This document shows, one piece after another, positions 6,882 through 9,249 of a stretch of 9,249 nucleotides of DNA; position 1 is the stretch's first letter, and each line of letters starts with the position of its first letter. Position numbers and translations under genes: made by a program. The notes beneath the pieces were generated by a model. That model searched no databases. It saw only the letters and a program-made list of their open reading frames with translations, and was not told the DNA's origin. Where the stretch lies: NCBI GenBank assembly GCA_026400415.1, contig JAPLPA010000093.1, positions 6,185 to 15,433 of the forward strand, read 5' to 3'. The DNA is from Afipia sp. Lineage in GTDB: Bacteria; Pseudomonadota; Alphaproteobacteria; Rhizobiales; Xanthobacteraceae.

Positions 6882-8585
6882 CTAAATTTCGCGCGGCTCG
6901 AACCGCGGCGTGACCAGACGCACTTCGCAGACGATTCCAGTTGGCGCGTATTCTGTCTTGAAGCCACCGTTCATCTGTTGCGTCAGGCTTCCGATCAACC
7001 GTGAACCGAAGCCATCTTGTTGCGGTGGATGGACGGGCGGCCCGCCTGTTTCAACCCAAGTCAGATTGATTGCTGTGCCACGCTCGTCCGGTGCGGTCGT
7101 CCAGCTGATAGCAACGCGGCCGTCCGCATTGGACAGCGCGCCATATTTTAAGGCGTTGGTACAGAGTTCATGCAGGATCATTGCCATCGGCACTGCCGTC
7201 GTCGGCGGTAGATCGACCGGCGGTCCTGAAATCGAGAAGCGGTGTCCGCGCTCTTCTTTGAGCGGTGCCATCGCGGCTTCCGCCACCTCCGACAAGTCGG
7301 CATGTTGCCAGTTTTTCTGCGTCAGCAGATCGTGCCCGCGGACGAGCGCCTGAAGACGGTCCTGGAATTGGCGCAGTGCGTCCGGTCCCTGGCTGTGGCG
7401 AAAGCTCATGCCTGCAATTGACTGCACAGTCGCCAGTGTATTTTTCACCCGATGGGCGAGTTCGTGAACGAGAATTTCCCGGCGCTCTTCGGCAGTCGCG
7501 CGCTGCTCCTCACGAAGCTGATTTTCGTCCATCAGACGATCGAATGTATATCCGAGCACGCCGATCTCATCGGCGCGACCGGCGATCCGGGTTCGCGCGG
7601 TATTGTCGCCGCGCCGCCAGGCTTCCGCGGTCGCGACCATCTTCATCAGTGGGCGGCGGATCATGCCTTCGCCGACGAGCCAGGCGAGGACAAAAGCAAT
7701 CGCGCTTCCCAACGCGTACAACAGCAACCCGTTGCGTAATGCGCGGTCGATCGAGCCGAAAGCGTCTTCGCGTGAAATGCCGCTGCTGACATACAGCCCG
7801 AATGGAGTGGCTTTTGCCGGAATATAACCGATGATTCTTGCAATGCCGTCGACACCGATGATGTCGGCAACACCGGGAGTTGTCGTGTTGATCCGATCCT
7901 GGCTGTTTGTCGTGTTGAGCGTGGTGCCAACGTATTTTTCAGGAGACGGCTGGCGCGACACGACGATGCCGTTACGATCGGCAATGACAATCGTTCCGCT
8001 ACGCGATCCGCTTCGGTCGCGAAGATGGCGACCAAGCCATTCGAGATCGAGCCCCGCAACGACGACGCCTTCGACTTTCTCGTTTCTGATGATGGGCATT
8101 GCGAGCGGAATGACATTGCGGTCAGAAATCTTGCTCGGAGTGAACGTGCCGATGGCAAGTTTCTTTTTGTCGATGGCATCGCGAAAGTAGTCGCGCTCCG
8201 ACAGATTTGGCGAAGCGAGGGTGGGGTCACTGAAGCATCGAATGTTGCCGTCCAAACCAACGATGAGTATGGCCGTCAAGGGTTCTATCGTGGGACGGAC
8301 GCGCACGATGTAGTCAGTGCAAGCCGCACTCGTCATTCCGCTGACTTCGCCGGCTTCGGCAACTGCATGGAGTGTGCCTTCGATCCCATCGAAAATCTGG
8401 TCGAGGTCGGATGCCACGATCTCGGTATTGCGCAGTGCCTCGACCCTGGCTTCGCTGTAGCGCGTGTTACGCAGGTCGATGGCGTTGTAACCGAGCGCCG
8501 CAAGTCCGGGCAGGGCGGCCGCCAGCGTCAGCGCCAGCAGGCGGCGGGTGAGGGGCATCCGGCGAAAGAAATTGCGAAGCGGCAC
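6882..8585 (-). CDS. HWE-family sensor histidine kinase with Cache-like sensor region
   Basis: Membrane-bound two-component sensor kinase, 567 aa from the GTG at 8585. Transmembrane segment 1 is at about residues 14-36, an extracytoplasmic double-Cache-like region at about 40-275 (with SERDYFRDA and PLAMPIIRNEKVEGVV motifs typical of dCache), and segment 2 at about 285-308. HAMP follows, then the HWE kinase core. The phospho-accepting histidine is His378 (AHRVKNTLATVQS); the family-defining residues are His472 and Asn477 (HELCTNALKYG) and Trp510-x-Glu512. A G-box motif GFGSRLI follows. A longer TTG start at 8648 exists but has no better signal, and an ATG at 8558 lacks a ribosome binding site. 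No response regulator or anti-sigma partner lies in the window, so its output is unknown; related kinases often act on PhyR-type or single-domain regulators. The Cache region likely binds a small molecule outside the membrane. Confidence 0.92.
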   Translation of the reverse strand: MPLRNFFRRMPLTRRLLALTLAAALPGLAALGYNAIDLRNTRYSEARVEALRNTEIVASDLDQIFDGIEGTLHAVAEAGEVSGMTSAACTDYIVRVRPTIEPLTAILIVGLDGNIRCFSDPTLASPNLSERDYFRDAIDKKKLAIGTFTPSKISDRNVIPLAMPIIRNEKVEGVVVAGLDLEWLGRHLRDRSGSRSGTIVIADRNGIVVSRQPSPEKYVGTTLNTTNSQDRINTTTPGVADIIGVDGIARIIGYIPAKATPFGLYVSSGISREDAFGSIDRALRNGLLLYALGSAIAFVLAWLVGEGMIRRPLMKMVATAEAWRRGDNTARTRIAGRADEIGVLGYTFDRLMDENQLREEQRATAEERREILVHELAHRVKNTLATVQSIAGMSFRHSQGPDALRQFQDRLQALVRGHDLLTQKNWQHADLSEVAEAAMAPLKEERGHRFSISGPPVDLPPTTAVPMAMILHELCTNALKYGALSNADGRVAISWTTAPDERGTAINLTWVETGGPPVHPPQQDGFGSRLIGSLTQQMNGGFKTEYAPTGIVCEVRLVTPRFEPREI

Positions 8586-8593
8586 GCCGTTGT

Positions 8594-8598
8594 TCCTT
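8594..8598 (-). promoter_or_regulatory. Ribosome binding site deciding the HWE kinase start
   Basis: The minus strand reads AAGGA here, eight bases before the GTG at 8585. The alternatives (TTG at 8648, ATG at 8558) have no comparable site, so GTG is the preferred start. Confidence 0.55.
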
Positions 8599-8698
8599 AA
8601 CCCTGAAATCGATTCCTCGAATCTACCTGTCGTGCCAGAGAGCCGCAATCACGGGAGAATTCGGTTCCGGCGCGTTCATAAACGTCAATTTCAGGACG

Positions 8699-8726
8699 TG
8701 ACGGCTTGAAATTGGTTCGCTATAGA
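8699..8726 (+). promoter_or_regulatory. Putative tRNA-Trp promoter
   Basis: TATAGA at 8721-8726 is a good -10 element just before the tRNA gene; GTGACG at 8699-8704 is a weak -35 with a 16-base spacer. The start point would fall only a few bases before the mature tRNA end. A TTGAAA at 8706 is closer to consensus but is too near to pair with this -10. Confidence 0.38.
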
Positions 8727-8737
8727 GGCGGCTCTGT

Positions 8738-8813
8738 AGGAGCGTAGCTCAGTTGGTAGAGCATCGGTCTCCAAAACCGAGGGTCGCAGGTTCGAGCCCT
8801 GCCGCTCCTGCCA
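8738..8813 (+). tRNA. tRNA-Trp (anticodon CCA)
   Basis: Complete 76-nt cloverleaf with encoded CCA end. The acceptor stem AGGAGCG (8738-8744) pairs fully with CGCTCCT (8803-8809), with discriminator G at 8810. The D arm is GCTC/GAGC, the anticodon stem TCGGT/ACCGA encloses loop CTCCAAA with anticodon CCA at 8771-8773, and the T arm GCAGG/CCTGC holds the standard TTCGAGC loop. It serves the single tryptophan codon UGG. The gene lies directly upstream of secE, an order familiar in alphaproteobacteria, and is intact with no sign of an integrated element or duplicated 3' end in this window. Confidence 0.98.
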
Positions 8814-8845
8814 TGATTTTGGAACGTCTTTCGCTACCCAAAACC

Positions 8846-8874
8846 TTGACCTTCCGCCGATCCGGACGTAAATA
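8846..8874 (+). promoter_or_regulatory. Putative secE promoter
   Basis: TTGACC (8846-8851) and TAAATA (8869-8874) are separated by exactly 17 bases, a near-ideal housekeeping promoter. It lies 33 bases after the tRNA end and would start transcription near 8881, giving secE and the genes beyond it a leader of about 160 bases. It allows secE to be expressed independently of the tRNA gene. Confidence 0.55.
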
Positions 8875-9041
8875 GCCGCACCTGCTGCTGGCCCGTTTAA
8901 CGGATATCCGGCGCGGCATTGAAATCCCCGGACAATCGAGCCCGCTTGGCGGATCATCCTTCGAAAGATGGTTGGGCACGCGAGAGGGCTGTTCGGATTC
9001 CTTAAAATTCATCACGACGTCAGAGACCCGGATCGCAAACG

Positions 9042-9236
9042 ATGGCTTTCAGCCCGTTCAAATTCCTGCAGGAAGTGCGCAGCGAGACTTCAAAGGTCAC
9101 TTGGCCGTCGCGTCGGGAAACGGTGATTACCACAATCATGGTTTTCATCATGGTCGCCGCAGCGTCTGTGTTCTTCTTCGTGGCGGATCAGATTTTGCGT
9201 TTCGTCGTTACCCTTATTCTCGGCATCCACGGCTGA
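9042..9236 (+). CDS. secE: Preprotein translocase subunit SecE
   Basis: Small inner-membrane subunit that clamps and stabilises the SecY channel in the SecYEG translocon. At 64 aa it has the short, single-span form typical of most bacteria. The conserved amphipathic segment EVRSETSKVTWPSRRET (residues 11-27) contains the family signature VTWPSRxE, followed by one transmembrane helix at about residues 29-60. The ATG at 9042 is set by the conserved N-terminal pattern; there is no strong Shine-Dalgarno sequence (only a distant AGAGAC). Placement after tRNA-Trp is typical, and nusG would be expected just past the window edge. Confidence 0.97.
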   Translation: MAFSPFKFLQEVRSETSKVTWPSRRETVITTIMVFIMVAAASVFFFVADQILRFVVTLILGIHG

Positions 9237-9249
9237 CGTGCGGATTAGA

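Noticed and set aside
7661..8260. A 199-codon minus-strand frame inside the HWE kinase gene
   Set aside because: It is an alternative frame of the kinase, with a Ser/Arg-rich sequence and no recognisable motifs.
8640..8735. An EcfG-type (GGAAC with CGTT) promoter before the HWE kinase
   Set aside because: A GGAAC is present on the minus strand, but no CGTT lies at the required 16-17 base distance.
8817..8843. TTTTGG ... CCAAAA inverted repeat just after tRNA-Trp, considered as a terminator
   Set aside because: The stem is only six mostly A/T pairs with a 15-base loop and has no T-run after it; it also runs up to the putative secE -35.
8691..9015. Two minus-strand frames of 88 codons each, containing GSNLRPSVLETDALPTEL and GLEPATLGFGDRCSTN
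   Set aside because: These are the well-known false proteins produced by translating the antisense strand of a tRNA gene; they overlap the intact tRNA-Trp.
8968..9126. A 52-codon plus-strand frame starting with ATG at 8968 and overlapping secE
   Set aside because: It has no good ribosome binding site, is rich in Arg and Cys as expected for an out-of-frame reading, and overlaps a clear secE.

Overview
The window looks like chromosomal DNA of an alphaproteobacterium, most likely Nitrobacteraceae/Bradyrhizobiaceae (the Bradyrhizobium, Afipia, Nitrobacter, Rhodopseudomonas group). This rests on moderately high GC, GGGAG-type ribosome binding sites, the tRNA-Trp then secE junction, an HWE-family sensor kinase, an exported caspase-like peptidase with a cysteine-rich tail, and the style of the small exported protein beside it. 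Genus cannot be fixed from the sequence alone.

Left part (1-3209, + strand): four tightly spaced co-directional genes that look like one operon entering from outside the window. They are a phosphotransferase-family kinase (5' end missing), an SDR dehydrogenase, a histidine phosphatase and a second SDR. The kinase has the aminoglycoside-phosphotransferase fold motifs and resembles the kinase part of ACAD10/ACAD11 and LvaA, which phosphorylate 4-hydroxyacyl-CoA. With a dehydrogenase next to it, a role in hydroxy-acid or fatty-acyl catabolism is a reasonable inference, but the substrate is unknown.

Middle part (3216-6743, - strand): a beta-lactamase-family serine hydrolase converges on the operon and is split by a frameshift near 3950-3980, with further trouble at its N-terminus, so it is probably a pseudogene (or a sequence error). 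Upstream of it lie a small secreted protein of unknown function and an exported caspase-family (C14) protein. These two are 31 bp apart and probably co-transcribed from a promoter just before the caspase gene.

Right part (6882-9249): a membrane HWE histidine kinase with a double-Cache-like sensor region on the - strand, with no response regulator in view. Then, on the + strand, comes an intact tRNA-Trp(CCA) gene, followed by secE behind a well-spaced -35/-10 pair and a leader of about 160 nt. This last stretch is the start of the conserved secE-nusG-ribosomal protein region.

No CRISPR array, insertion sequence, integrase or phage gene is visible, and there is no gene-free stretch over 300 bp. 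The window is mostly ordinary chromosomal sequence. The best candidates for a second look are the exported caspase/secreted protein pair, the kinase-SDR-phosphatase-SDR operon, and the broken hydrolase.
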